DNA of 64,000 nucleotides from positions 179,298-243,297 of the forward strand of contig NZ_VFTG01000007.1 in the NCBI RefSeq assembly GCF_006439355.1, given 5' to 3'. A program made the position numbers and the translations under genes. Origin of the DNA: Mesorhizobium sp. B4-1-3 (GTDB taxonomy: Bacteria > Pseudomonadota > Alphaproteobacteria > Rhizobiales > Rhizobiaceae). Shown in pieces: positions 50,284 to 58,856 of this stretch; position 1 is the stretch's first letter; each line of letters opens with the position of its first letter. The notes beneath the pieces were generated by a model. It had not been told where the DNA came from, made no database searches, and was given only the letters and a program-made list of their open reading frames with translations.

Positions 50284-51003
50284 ATGCTTGAATCGCTTTT
50301 CCTGAATCTCGGCCAGCACGACAGCCTGTCGGATGAGGAGCAATCCCTGCTCGGCAATCTGATGGCGGGTGAGCGCAGCTTCGCCGCCGGGCAGGACATC
50401 GTCGCGTCCGGATCGCGTCCGGCCTACAGCACGCTCATCCTCGACGGGCTCGCCGCGCGTTACAAGGTGCTTGCCGATGGCGGCCGGCAGTTCACCTCAC
50501 TGCAGATTCCAGGCGATTTCGTCGACCTCTATGCCTTCTTGCTGAAGACGATGGACCACGGCGTCATCGCGCTCTCGCCCTGCCGCGTCATCCTGGCCGA
50601 CCATTCGAAGCTGCGCAGCATCACCGAGCGTGCGCCGCACCTGACGCGGCTCTTGTGGCTCGACACGCTGATCGACGGCGCCATCCACCGCGAGTGGATC
50701 GTCGCCATGGGGCGGCGCTCGAAAGTCTCCCACCTGGCACATCTGTTCTGCGAGCTGTTCGTCAGGCTGCAAGTGGTGAAGCGCACCAACGGCACGAGCT
50801 TCTATTTGCCCGTTTCGCAAGCCGAGCTCGCCGATGTGCTGGGCCTGTCGGTGGTGCATATGAACCGTGTCATCAGCGCGTTGCGCAACAGCGGCGTGAT
50901 CGCCTGGGCGAACCATACGGTGACTATCCTCGACTGGCAGAAGCTGCAGCAGATCGCCGAATTCGACCCGACCTATCTTTCAATGACGCGGGAGCCGCGC
51001 TGA
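50284..51003 (+). CDS. Crp/Fnr family transcriptional regulator
   Basis: A 239-residue regulator. The N-terminal cyclic-nucleotide-binding-like domain (about 10-130; AAGQDIVASGSRPAYSTLILDGLAARYKV, QFTSLQIPGDFVDLYAFLL) lacks Fnr-type cysteine clusters. The C-terminal winged helix-turn-helix has LPVSQAELADVLGLSVVHMNRVISALRNSG. It is closely related to the regulator at 57971-58696. Divergent from the MttB-like gene. The ligand is unknown. Confidence 0.9.
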   Translation: MLESLFLNLGQHDSLSDEEQSLLGNLMAGERSFAAGQDIVASGSRPAYSTLILDGLAARYKVLADGGRQFTSLQIPGDFVDLYAFLLKTMDHGVIALSPCRVILADHSKLRSITERAPHLTRLLWLDTLIDGAIHREWIVAMGRRSKVSHLAHLFCELFVRLQVVKRTNGTSFYLPVSQAELADVLGLSVVHMNRVISALRNSGVIAWANHTVTILDWQKLQQIAEFDPTYLSMTREPR

Positions 51004-51076
51004 TCGCCGTCGCTATCAAATGTAATTTTACCACCCGCATCTGCGGCCAGAGTGACCGTGTCGGGGAGCGCGAGGA

Positions 51077-51304
51077 TTGAGGGCTTATCGCGTCGAGGAA
51101 ATGGACGGCGAGACCGTCCTTGCAAGCCATGCCGTCAAGGCGAAGGCGCCCTTCGAGGCTGCCCGGAAGGCGCACGGCGTCGTGGTCACATTGCGCGGCG
51201 ATGCCGACAAATGGGTCCGGGTCGTCGAACTGACTGACAGGCTGCCGACGCGGCTGCGGCCCGGCGTCCTCGAGTTCAAGATGTCGGCCGTAGGAGCTCG
51301 ATAG
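51077..51304 (+). CDS. Small conserved rhizobial protein
   Basis: A 75-residue protein (MRAYRVEEMDGETVLASHAVKAKAPFEAARKAHG...) that looks like a short beta/alpha domain. A TTG start at 51077 with GGGGAG eight bases upstream seems best; ATG 51101 lacks a proper site. Function unknown. Confidence 0.6.
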   Translation: MRAYRVEEMDGETVLASHAVKAKAPFEAARKAHGVVVTLRGDADKWVRVVELTDRLPTRLRPGVLEFKMSAVGAR

Positions 51305-51362
51305 CGCGGCCGAGGCAAACGCAAGCTGGCCAAACAAATGTTAATGCCAAGGTGATTCCGGT

Positions 51363-51387
51363 GGAACCGACGTCAAGTCCGTCTGTT
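51363..51387 (+). promoter_or_regulatory. Possible EcfG-type promoter of the Nramp-type gene
   Basis: GGAAC (51363-51367), 16 bases, TGTT (51384-51387): GGAAC-N18-TT with a TG instead of CG, 121 bases before the start. Confidence 0.45.
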
Positions 51388-51508
51388 ACCTCAGGTCTTC
51401 ATTAGCCGGTGCTCATTTTATGCGGAACAGCCTCGCCCGACCTTTTGCCCAACTCGTCGCCCCGACGGCCGCTTCTTTTCCGATCGAGCGCACCTGGAAA
51501 GGCCGGCA

Positions 51509-52819
51509 ATGACCGAGGTCGGTTCCCAAGTTGAGAAAGAGCAAAGCAACACGCTGGCAAAGGGCCCGTTCCAGCGGTTCCTTCGCACGATCGGGCCGGG
51601 CTTCGTCACAGGGGCGTCCGATGACGATCCGTCCGGCATCGGAACCTATAGCCAGGCGGGCGCGCAGCTCGGTTTCAATATCAGTTGGGTGATGTTGTTC
51701 ACCTTCCCGCTGATGGCGGCAATCCAAGAGATCTCGGCTCGCATCGGCCGCACCACGGGCAAGGGCATTTCCGGCAATCTCAGCCGCCACTATCCGGCCG
51801 CGCTGCTTTATGCCGTGGTCGTTCTGCTCTTCGTCGCCAACACCATCAACATCGGCGCCGATCTTAGCGCCATGGCGGATGCGTTGAGACTGCTGATTGG
51901 CGGGCCGAGCTCGCTTTATGTCGTCGCCTTCGCAATCATCTGCGTCTGCGCGATCGTCTTTCTGGACTACACTCGCTACGTGAAAGTGCTCAAATGGACC
52001 ACGTTGAGCCTGCTCGCCTACGTGGCCGCAATGTTTGCCGCTAATGTGCCCTGGGTAGACGGAGCCAAAGGGCTGCTCATCCCGCGCGTCGAATGGAGCG
52101 GCGCCTTCTTCACCACGCTCCTCGCCATCCTCGGGACGACGATCTCGCCTTATCTTTTTTTCTGGCAAGCCTCGCAGGAGGTCGAAGAGGAAGAGCTCAA
52201 GCCAATCGCCAAACCGCTGCGGTGGGCGCCATGGCAGGCTCCCAAGGCATTCGGCCGAATACGCGCCGACACGCTGGTCGGAATGGCGTTCTCCAATCTG
52301 ATCGGCGTCGCGATCATCTTCACCACGGCCGCCACGCTCCACAAGACTGGGGTGACGGACATTGCTTCGTCTACCGACGCGGCAAAGGCGCTAGAGCCGG
52401 TGGCTGGAAAATTTGCCTTCATCGTCTTCTCGGCTGGGATCATCGGCACTGGGCTCCTGGCGGTGCCGGTATTGGCAGGCTCAGCGGCCTTCGCCGTCGG
52501 CGAAGCGCTGCGCTGGCCGGTCGGGCTTCAGCGCAAGCCGAGGGAAGCGGCGGCGTTTTACGGAACGCTCGCCGCCGCAACCGCTCTTGGCACCGGGATC
52601 ATGTTCACCCCGATCGACCCGATCAAGGCGCTTTACTGGAGCGCCGTCATCAACGGCATGTGCGCCGTTCCCGTGATGATCGTGATGATGCTGATGGCGT
52701 CCCGCAAGGATGTTATGGGAGAATTCCTGGTTCAAGGCTGGCTGCGCAGCCTGGGCTGGCTGTCGACGTTGATAATGGCGATGTCGTCGGTTGGCCTCAT
52801 CGTCCAGTGGTTTTTGTGA
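51509..52819 (+). CDS. Nramp-related divalent metal transporter
   Basis: A 436-residue inner-membrane protein with the LeuT-like Nramp fold (11 or so helices). The helix-1 site reads DDPSGIGTYSQAGAQLGF rather than the canonical DPGN, and helix 6 (LAVPVLAGSAAFAVGEAL) lacks the metal-binding Met-x-His of true Mn/Fe Nramps. These features mark the Nramp-related branch, some members of which have been linked to magnesium. The substrate is therefore open. Confidence 0.85.
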   Translation: MTEVGSQVEKEQSNTLAKGPFQRFLRTIGPGFVTGASDDDPSGIGTYSQAGAQLGFNISWVMLFTFPLMAAIQEISARIGRTTGKGISGNLSRHYPAALLYAVVVLLFVANTINIGADLSAMADALRLLIGGPSSLYVVAFAIICVCAIVFLDYTRYVKVLKWTTLSLLAYVAAMFAANVPWVDGAKGLLIPRVEWSGAFFTTLLAILGTTISPYLFFWQASQEVEEEELKPIAKPLRWAPWQAPKAFGRIRADTLVGMAFSNLIGVAIIFTTAATLHKTGVTDIASSTDAAKALEPVAGKFAFIVFSAGIIGTGLLAVPVLAGSAAFAVGEALRWPVGLQRKPREAAAFYGTLAAATALGTGIMFTPIDPIKALYWSAVINGMCAVPVMIVMMLMASRKDVMGEFLVQGWLRSLGWLSTLIMAMSSVGLIVQWFL

Positions 52820-52938
52820 GCGCCGCGCAGGGTGAAGCGCCAATCCCGGCTGGATTCTTCGCCAAAAACAGCGACTGAATAGCCGCCGTTCTTTCGGTGC
52901 GCGTGAGATCGGTCAGTTGGCGTGAGGCTGTTCATCAA

Positions 52939-53284
52939 AAGGTCCTCAACGAACTTTCCACGACACGCTGAAAGACATCTACTTCGACGAAAAAGAAAAT
53001 TCTGGCGACGCTGCCCAAGATGGCGAAGGCGGCGCACGACGATGCATTGAAGATGGCCTTCGACAAGCACCGCGACCAGACCGAAGAACATGTCGCGCGT
53101 TTTGAGGAGGTTTTCGAGGTGATCGACAAGAAGCCGGTCGGCAAAACATGCGCCGCCATTATGGGCATCACCGAGGAAGGAGCCGAGATCATGGACGAGT
53201 ACAAGGGCCCGCCTTCGCTCGACGCAGGTCTGCTGGCCGCTGCTCAAGCCGTTGAGCACTATGAGAATTCGCGCTACGGCACGC
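52939..53284 (+). pseudogene. YciE/DUF892 ferritin-like gene, frameshifted and truncated
   Basis: Homology begins near KVLNEL(F)HDTLKDIYF and continues in a second frame as ILATLPKMAKAAHDDALKMAFDKHRDQTEEHVARFEEVFEVI...EYKGPPSLDAGLLAAAQAVEHYENSRYGTL. One T is missing from a run near 52954 and one A is extra in the run near 52990. The gene then ends exactly where the YihY stop codon begins, losing about 60 C-terminal residues. YciE proteins are stress-induced ferritin-like four-helix bundles. Confidence 0.75.
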
Positions 53285-54175
53285 TCAGGTCGCCGGCGGC
53301 TGCTTGGCGGCCACCACAGGCGCAAGATCCGTGCGGCTGCCGCTGCGCACCGAATAGGCGCGCGTGATCTCGGCGCCGAAGAGGAAGATCTGTGCGGAAT
53401 AATAGACCCAGACCAGCACCACCATCAGCGCCCCGGCCGCCCCGTAGGAGGTCGCTATGGCGCTGGTGCCGATATACCAGCCGATCAGCGATTTGCCGAT
53501 GGTGAAGAGCAACGACGTGACCAGCGCGCCGACTCCGACGTCGCGCCATTTGAGCTCTCGGTCCGGGAGAACCTTGTAGATGGCTGCGAAGAGCAACGCG
53601 ATCAACGCGAAGGAGACGACCGTGTTGATGCCGCTGACGATCAGCGTTCCAAATGGCAGGCTGCGGTTAATGACTTCGCCAAGCGCGGCGATTGCAGTGC
53701 TGGCTGCAAGTGACACCAGCAGCAGAAAGCCGAGCGCCGCCACAAGGCCGAGACTTACCGCTCTCGCCCGCACCAGGCGCGAAAACGACACGGCGCTTGG
53801 CTTGACCTTCCAGATCTCGTTCAACGTCTGCTGCATCTCGCCGAAGACGCCGGACGCGGTGATCAAGAGCGTGACTAGCCCGATCAAGGTGGCCAAAGTG
53901 CCCGACGAGCCGTGCGAGGCGGTCTCGACCGTTGCCTTGAGAAGATCGGCGCTCTGCGAACCCATGACGCCCGATATTTGCGCCGAGAGCGCTAGTTGCG
54001 CGGCATCGTTGCCGATGACGAACCCGGCGATCGCGACCACGATCAGCAGGATCGGTGCCAGCGACGTGGTGGCGTAGAAGGCCATCGCCGCGCCGTGGCT
54101 CAGCGCATTGTCGGCAATATAACCGGACACGCTTTCCTTGAGGATTGTCCAGCCTTCGTTGGCCCAGCGCGGCAT
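53285..54175 (-). CDS. YihY/BrkB family membrane protein
   Basis: A 296-residue inner-membrane protein with six helices. The signature GAAMAFYATTSLAPILLIVVAIAGFVIG opens the domain; TASGVFGEMQQTLNEIW, DVGVGALVTSLLFTIGKSLIGWYIG and YGAAGALMVVLVWVYYSAQIFLFGAEITRAY complete the family pattern. Once called ribonuclease BN, these are now considered membrane proteins of unknown function. The stop abuts a truncated YciE gene. Confidence 0.9.
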   Translation of the reverse strand: MPRWANEGWTILKESVSGYIADNALSHGAAMAFYATTSLAPILLIVVAIAGFVIGNDAAQLALSAQISGVMGSQSADLLKATVETASHGSSGTLATLIGLVTLLITASGVFGEMQQTLNEIWKVKPSAVSFSRLVRARAVSLGLVAALGFLLLVSLAASTAIAALGEVINRSLPFGTLIVSGINTVVSFALIALLFAAIYKVLPDRELKWRDVGVGALVTSLLFTIGKSLIGWYIGTSAIATSYGAAGALMVVLVWVYYSAQIFLFGAEITRAYSVRSGSRTDLAPVVAAKQPPAT

Positions 54176-54184
54176 CTTCTTCCC

Positions 54185-55288
54185 CTATTTTGGCCGTGGA
54201 TCCTTAAGGTCGGCTCCGATGGTCGAGAATTCCCCTGTTCGGCGCCTCGCCACTGCTTCGGCTAGGGCCAGCGCGGCGTTGGTCACTTCAATCTGAACGT
54301 CCTTGTCGGCGTCGAGCTCGTCATGGCTGGTTGCATAGGGCATCCAGTAGCCGATATAGCGGTCGAGTTCGGCAATCTCGCCGACGGGATCGAGCTTCAT
54401 CGAACGCAGCCAGTCGGCAAGCGTATGCCGTGCGTTCGCAGCGCCTTCCGTATCGCCGTGGACGACCACCGAAAACAGCCGGCCTTCGAGATGGCGGGGG
54501 TAGTCCCAGCCAGAGAGTTCGGCTTGCTTGGCAAGCGCTGGATCCTTGCCCTGCGTCAGCGACGGATCGGGGTTGCCGCCGTCTGCGCAGACAAGCCGGT
54601 CCATCATCAGTTTGATCGGCGACGACGTCTGATACCAGTTGACCGGCGTCACGATCATCACGCCATGCGCCTCGACCCAGAGTGGGTAGATGTCGTTCAT
54701 CCAGTCCTGCACCTGGCCGAGCGAGTGGTTGGGGTAGCATGAGCACGGCCAGTGGCAGAGTGCCGCGGCCGTCGAGAAGCACGCCTTGCAGGGATAGATC
54801 TTGCGACCGTATTCCGAAGCCAGCCGCGACAGGTCGAGCACCTCGACCGAGAAGCCCTGCCTGTCGACAATGGCGCGTCGCGCCAGCTCGACCAGACGAA
54901 AACTCTTCGACATCTCGCCCGGACAGGTGTGCTCGCTGCGCGAGGAGCCGTTGATGATCAGGATGCGCGATGGAGCGGCCATGTCCTCGTGCCGGCGCTG
55001 CGCCGCCTCGACCGCTTCGTGCGCGGCGATCCATTCCACCGAAAGGTCGTAGCCAGGGTCATGGAAGCCCTGCCCCGCCTTCCGGGTCACCGGGCTCTTG
55101 CGTTCGTTGCTATAGGCCTGCCAGGCGATCTGGGCCAGCCGGCCGATGGCGTCGGCTTCCGCCTCGAAGGCAGGATCGTAGAACAATTTCCGGTAACGCT
55201 GCTTGAATTCCGCCTCGCCGAGCCGCGGGCTCGGCATGCCTTTGCGCGGTTCTATGCCGGCTTTGTCGGATTGCGTTTGTTCTGCCAT
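54185..55288 (-). CDS. Flavodoxin-fold NAD(P)H reductase with N-terminal extension
   Basis: A 367-residue protein. The C-terminal two thirds (from about residue 108) are an NADPH-dependent FMN reductase/flavodoxin domain: ILIINGSSRSEHTCPGEM (FMN phosphate loop), a Cys-rich YPCKACFSTAAALCHWPCSC segment, and VMIVTPVNWYQTSSPIKLMMDR. The first ~100 residues (KQRYRKLFYDPAFEAEADAIGRLAQIAW, EWIAAHEAVEAAQ) form a separate helical domain. Start at ATG 55288 by coding character. Probably quinone or disulfide reduction; substrate unknown. Confidence 0.78.
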   Translation of the reverse strand: MAEQTQSDKAGIEPRKGMPSPRLGEAEFKQRYRKLFYDPAFEAEADAIGRLAQIAWQAYSNERKSPVTRKAGQGFHDPGYDLSVEWIAAHEAVEAAQRRHEDMAAPSRILIINGSSRSEHTCPGEMSKSFRLVELARRAIVDRQGFSVEVLDLSRLASEYGRKIYPCKACFSTAAALCHWPCSCYPNHSLGQVQDWMNDIYPLWVEAHGVMIVTPVNWYQTSSPIKLMMDRLVCADGGNPDPSLTQGKDPALAKQAELSGWDYPRHLEGRLFSVVVHGDTEGAANARHTLADWLRSMKLDPVGEIAELDRYIGYWMPYATSHDELDADKDVQIEVTNAALALAEAVARRRTGEFSTIGADLKDPRPK

Positions 55289-55507
55289 CTGCTGCCCAAG
55301 CCCAATACTGAGCGGGCCGGGTGGGACAAGAGCTCGACTGCCATTTCGTTGGCCAGGGCGTGAAGCCGGAGAAACCAGCCCTGTTCTCTTTGCCACCAGG
55401 TCCGGCTGACGCGGCCCGCAAATCACAATCCAGGGCCGGCGCAATGGTTCCCCGATAGGCGCAGGTCGACGGCGGGCCCAAATACATTGCCGGCGAATTT
55501 TGCATCG
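55289..55507. other. Intergenic region upstream of the flavodoxin and DUF3606-like genes
   Basis: About 220 bp with open frame but poor coding character; nothing else recognised before the promoter motifs at 55500-55532. Confidence 0.35.
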
Positions 55508-55532
55508 GGAACTCACGGGCCTATAATTAGTT
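55500..55532 (+). promoter_or_regulatory. Overlapping sigma-70 and EcfG-type promoters
   Basis: TTGCAT (55500-55505), 16 bases, TATAAT (55522-55527); and GGAAC (55508-55512), 16 bases, AGTT (55529-55532). Both read into the DUF3606-like gene 28-33 bases downstream, suggesting housekeeping plus stress control. Confidence 0.5.
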
Positions 55533-55559
55533 GACTAAGTGATTCATGGGGGTGAATCG

Positions 55560-55745
55560 ATGGCCAAGAAGAAGGACAGACAGACTGGTTCTGGGATCGC
55601 GGTGGACTCGCGCGCCGAGATCGACGAGGCGGCCTACTTCGCGCGTAAATGCGGCCTCACCCGCGACGAGGCATTACAGATGATTCGCGAAGCCCACGGC
55701 TTGCCGGCCGTCAAGTCGGCCAAAAGCGAGAAGCGCAAACACTGA
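55560..55745 (+). CDS. DUF3606-like small protein
   Basis: A 61-residue protein with a basic N-terminus (MAKKKDRQTGSG) and a helix-turn-helix-like pair (IDEAAYFARKCGLTRDEALQMIREAHG), the DUF3606 pattern of small stress proteins. GGGGGTGAATCG precedes the ATG. The same helix pair recurs in the protein at 61495-61713. Confidence 0.65.
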   Translation: MAKKKDRQTGSGIAVDSRAEIDEAAYFARKCGLTRDEALQMIREAHGLPAVKSAKSEKRKH

Positions 55746-55765
55746 CCTTGTTGACGATTCGAATC

Positions 55766-56083
55766 TCATTGGCCCGTCTGCGGCGGTATCTGGCCGGGCT
55801 TTATCACCGGCATTTCGCTGCCGGTCGGTGGCGGGGTCGTCGCGTTCTTGTCGCCGGTCGGCGGTGGCTTCAGCACGCCGCCGCAATTGCCGAGCTGTTT
55901 CGACAGCTCGTCGGTACCGGCCTCTTGCTTCTGCTTTTGCTGCTGGTCGTTCGCGTCGGGCTTGGCCTGGCAGTTCTGCGTCGGCTGCTCCTTCGGTTGC
56001 GCGGCAGTCTGCGCAGCCGCCGGCAAAGTCGGGATGAGAGCGAGGGCCGCGATGAGAAGCGCTTTGTTCATTGGATCTTTCAT
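55766..56083 (-). CDS. Exported Pro/Gln-rich protein
   Basis: A 105-residue protein with a signal peptide (NKALLIAALALIPTLPAAA) and a low-complexity mature chain rich in Gln, Pro and Lys, with two Cys (TQNCQAK, LGNCGG) that could pair. GAGGAGGATCCC precedes ATG 56083. It is 30 bp downstream of the SDR gene on the same strand, so probably co-transcribed with it. Confidence 0.65.
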   Translation of the reverse strand: MKDPMNKALLIAALALIPTLPAAAQTAAQPKEQPTQNCQAKPDANDQQQKQKQEAGTDELSKQLGNCGGVLKPPPTGDKNATTPPPTGSEMPVIKPGQIPPQTGQ

Positions 56084-56112
56084 GGGATCCTCCTCATGTC
56101 AGTGCTCGGAGG

Positions 56113-57132
56113 TCAGTAACCCCCGACGATCGGCAGGATCTCGCCGGTGATGTAGCTCGAGCATTGCGGCGAGGCCAGGAACACATAGGCCGGCGCGATC
56201 TCCTCCGGTTGGGCGGGTCGTTTCATCGGTGTCTTGGCGCCGAACTGCGAGACGTCTTCCGCTTCCTTCTCGGAAGGGTTGAGCGGCGTCCAGACCGGAC
56301 CGGGCGCCACCGCGTTGACGCGGATGCCCTGCGGGATGAGGTTGCCGGAGAGCGCGCGGGTGAAGGCGTGAATGCCGCCCTTGGTCATCGAGTAGTCGAC
56401 CAGTTCCTTCGAGCCCTCTATGCCGGTCACCGAGCCGGTGTTGACGATCGCCGAGCCCGGCTTCATGTGCGGCACCGCTTCCTGCGCCATGTGGAAATAG
56501 CCGTAGAGATTGGTCTTCAGCGTGGTGTCGAAATGCTCCTCGGTCAGATCGGCGAAATCGGCCGAGTGGATCTGGAAGGCGGCGTTGTTGACCAGCACGT
56601 CGAGCTTGCCGAAGGCCTTGAGCGTCTCAGCCACCGCCTTGCGGCAGAAGGCGCGTTTGGCCACGTCGCCGCGCAAAGTGATGCAGCGCCTTCCCTCCGC
56701 CTCGACCGCCTGCTTCGTCGCCTTGGCATCGCGATCTTCGCTGAGATAGGCGACGGCGATATCGGCACCCTCGCGTGCGAACAGCACGGCCACCGCGCGA
56801 CCGATGCCAGAATCGCCGCCGGTGATAAGCGCGACCTTGTCCTCAAGCTTGCCAGACCCTTGCCAGAACGGCGCATCGTAGAGCGGGGCCGGCTCGATCG
56901 CCCATTCCTCGCCGGGCTTGGGGTGATGCTGCTTGGGGAAAGGCGGCACGGGGTACCGGCGCGCGCCGGCCTGCATGGCGCCCGGCGACTTCGGCTTCGG
57001 CTTGCTGCGGTCGGCTGCATCGACCTTGCGTTGGACGCCCCGCTGCCTTCGTGTGGTTTCGCCGGTGTCTGCTTTCGTGGCCGCCCCGGATTTCAAGGCT
57101 ACGTCGGATTTCTTTCGGCTGCTGGTCGGCAT
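56113..57132 (-). CDS. SDR family oxidoreductase with basic N-terminal extension
   Basis: A 339-residue classical short-chain dehydrogenase. A Lys/Ala-rich ~50-residue leader precedes the YPVPPFPKQHHPKPG...WIEP-type segment typical of the stress-linked YhdG/GspD-like subgroup. The NAD-binding GGDSGIG is at 105-111, NNAA follows, and the catalytic Ser (TGSVTG) and Tyr-x-x-x-Lys (YSMTK) are intact. GAAGGAGACAGC precedes the ATG. Probably a general-stress dehydrogenase; substrate unknown. Confidence 0.9.
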   Translation of the reverse strand: MPTSSRKKSDVALKSGAATKADTGETTRRQRGVQRKVDAADRSKPKPKSPGAMQAGARRYPVPPFPKQHHPKPGEEWAIEPAPLYDAPFWQGSGKLEDKVALITGGDSGIGRAVAVLFAREGADIAVAYLSEDRDAKATKQAVEAEGRRCITLRGDVAKRAFCRKAVAETLKAFGKLDVLVNNAAFQIHSADFADLTEEHFDTTLKTNLYGYFHMAQEAVPHMKPGSAIVNTGSVTGIEGSKELVDYSMTKGGIHAFTRALSGNLIPQGIRVNAVAPGPVWTPLNPSEKEAEDVSQFGAKTPMKRPAQPEEIAPAYVFLASPQCSSYITGEILPIVGGY

Positions 57133-57294
57133 TGCTGTCTCCTTCTGTTCGAAGGACAACGCATGCCGACTGAAAAGGTTGGCTTGGTTCGCCACACTTC
57201 GCCGAGACGCTCGAGCATGCATCAAAGTTAAATGCGCGGCACGGGCGGGAGTGCTACCCTACTCCCATTGGGGGGACTCTTCAGGAGGAGTCCC

Positions 57295-57471
57295 ATGGAC
57301 GTTCGAACTCTCATCGGCAGTCTCTCGGCAGCCTTGCTGCGCCGGCGTGCCGCCGTAACATCGATCCCCGCCAAGGTGATCCGCGCCTCGCTCACGGATG
57401 TGCCGCTCAGGCCGCGTCCCAGGCCGCCGCATCGGCCAGCGCCGCCGATCCGGCCTGCAAGCAACATGTAG
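57295..57471 (+). CDS. Small arginine/proline-rich protein
   Basis: A 58-residue product starting MDVRTLIGSLSAALLRRRAA and ending in an Arg/Pro-rich tail. A strong AGGAGGAGTCCC site suggests translation. No family recognised; coding character of the tail is weak. Confidence 0.4.
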   Translation: MDVRTLIGSLSAALLRRRAAVTSIPAKVIRASLTDVPLRPRPRPPHRPAPPIRPASNM

Positions 57472-57548
57472 CCTCCGAACCGCCGGGCGAATGCAACCGA
57501 CTGGCCAAATCGTCGTTTACGGCCATTCCCAATCTTATGGTGGCAACC

Positions 57549-57659
57549 ATGAAATCCTTGCGCATAAACAGTCCGCTTTTTCTCCTCATCGCCGCCGTGA
57601 TGACAGCCGCGCCCTTTGTCGGCCTTGCCTGGCGCACGCATGAGTGGCTCGGATGGTGA
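57549..57659 (+). CDS. 36-residue membrane peptide
   Basis: MKSLRINSPLFLLIAAVMTA then PFVGLAWRTHEWLGW: one membrane helix with a basic N-terminus. It is 8 bp upstream of the DUF982 gene and may be translated with it. Ribosome site weak (GGTGGCAACC). Confidence 0.35.
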   Translation: MKSLRINSPLFLLIAAVMTAAPFVGLAWRTHEWLGW

Positions 57660-57666
57660 CGATCCG

Positions 57667-57966
57667 ATGAGCCGTTTTCTACCGCTCACCATCCGCTTCG
57701 TCAGCGGCGGCACCATGGTGGTCACCACCGTCGCCGAGGCTAAGAAGGCGCTCGCCGGACACTGGAAGAACAAGGAAGCGCCGGCCTACCTGGAAGCGGC
57801 CCGGCTGGTGGATGACGCGATCGCGGGCACCTGCCGGCCGGCCATCGCCTTTGCCGCCTTCAAGAAGGTCGCGGCGCAGCAGGGGCTGCTGAAGGATGCC
57901 CGGCCGAGCGCCGCGCTCACCATGCTCGACACGCTCTGGTCGCGCTCCAAGGCCCCGCCCGGCTAG
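57667..57966 (+). CDS. DUF982 protein
   Basis: A 99-residue protein matching DUF982 throughout: FVSGGTMVVTTVAEAKKALAGHW, YLEAARLVDDAIAGTCRPAIAFAAFKKVAAQ. The family is expanded in rhizobia and of unknown function. The ATG at 57667 is by homology; 57640 is an alternative. Convergent with the Crp/Fnr gene, 4 bp apart. Confidence 0.8.
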   Translation: MSRFLPLTIRFVSGGTMVVTTVAEAKKALAGHWKNKEAPAYLEAARLVDDAIAGTCRPAIAFAAFKKVAAQQGLLKDARPSAALTMLDTLWSRSKAPPG

Positions 57967-57970
57967 ACGC

Positions 57971-58696
57971 TTATCTCGGCTCGCGCGCCATGCTGAGATA
58001 AGTCGGATCGAACTCGGCGATCGTGACCAACCGCTCCCAGTCGAGGATCACGATCATATGGTTCGTCCAGTTGATGACGTTCATGCGTCGCAACGTGCCG
58101 ATCACCCGGTTCATGTGCACGACCGACAGGCCGAGCACGTCGGCCAATTGTGCCTGCGACAGCGGTAGGTAAAAACTCATGTCGCGCGTCTTCTTCACTA
58201 CCTGCAGCCTGACGAAGAGCTCGCAGATCAGATGCGCGAGGTGGGAGAGCTTGGAGCGGCGGCCCATGGCCACGATCCATTCGCGATGGATGGCGCCGTC
58301 GACCAGCGTGTCCAGCCACAACAGCCGGGTGAGATGCGGCGCCTGCTCGGTGATCGCCTTGAGCTTGCTGTGCTCGGCAGCAGCCACATGGCAGGGCGAC
58401 AAGGCAATGATGCCGTGATCCATTGTCTTCAGCAAGAAAGCATGGAGATCGACGAAATCGCCCGGGACCTGCAGCGAGGTGAACTGGCGGCCTCCGTCCT
58501 CCAACACCCTGTAGCGGGCGGCAAACCCGTCGATGATGAGCGTGCTATAAGTCGGCCTGGTTCCCTCCGAGACGATATCCTCCCCGGTGCCGACATATTT
58601 CTCGATCGACAAAGTCGATGTGAGCAAAGCCTTCTCTTCTTCCGATAGGGCGTCATGCTGGCCGAGATTGAGGTAAAGCGATTCCAGCAATTGCAC
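57971..58696 (-). CDS. Crp/Fnr family transcriptional regulator (paralogue)
   Basis: A 241-residue regulator colinear with the one at 50284-51003. Nearly identical blocks include GGRQFTSLQ-PGDFVDL-AFLLKTMDHG, HLTRLLWLDTL, GAIHREWIVAMGRRSK, LADVLGLSVVHMNRVI and AEFDPTYLSM. The effector domain differs most around residues 30-50. No iron-sulfur cysteines. The two probably arose by duplication and may compete for similar sites. Confidence 0.9.
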   Translation of the reverse strand: MQLLESLYLNLGQHDALSEEEKALLTSTLSIEKYVGTGEDIVSEGTRPTYSTLIIDGFAARYRVLEDGGRQFTSLQVPGDFVDLHAFLLKTMDHGIIALSPCHVAAAEHSKLKAITEQAPHLTRLLWLDTLVDGAIHREWIVAMGRRSKLSHLAHLICELFVRLQVVKKTRDMSFYLPLSQAQLADVLGLSVVHMNRVIGTLRRMNVINWTNHMIVILDWERLVTIAEFDPTYLSMAREPR

Positions 58697-58799
58697 GTTC
58701 TCCGTTGGCGACTGCTAACGCTGCAAGGTGGGGCTGGTTGCAGGCGGCCGTTCGCCGACAGGCGGCGCGGCACGGATTTTCTCTCGGGATCAGCGGCTT

Positions 58800-58824
58800 G
58801 GAACCATGACAGCGCTGGCGAATT
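58800..58824 (+). promoter_or_regulatory. Possible EcfG-type promoter of the DUF6894 gene
   Basis: GGAAC (58800-58804), 18 bases, TT (58823-58824), 33 bases before the start. The -10 reads AATT, weaker than CGTT. Confidence 0.35.
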
Positions 58825-58856
58825 GAACTTCGAAATTTCCGGGGATCGACCTGTCG

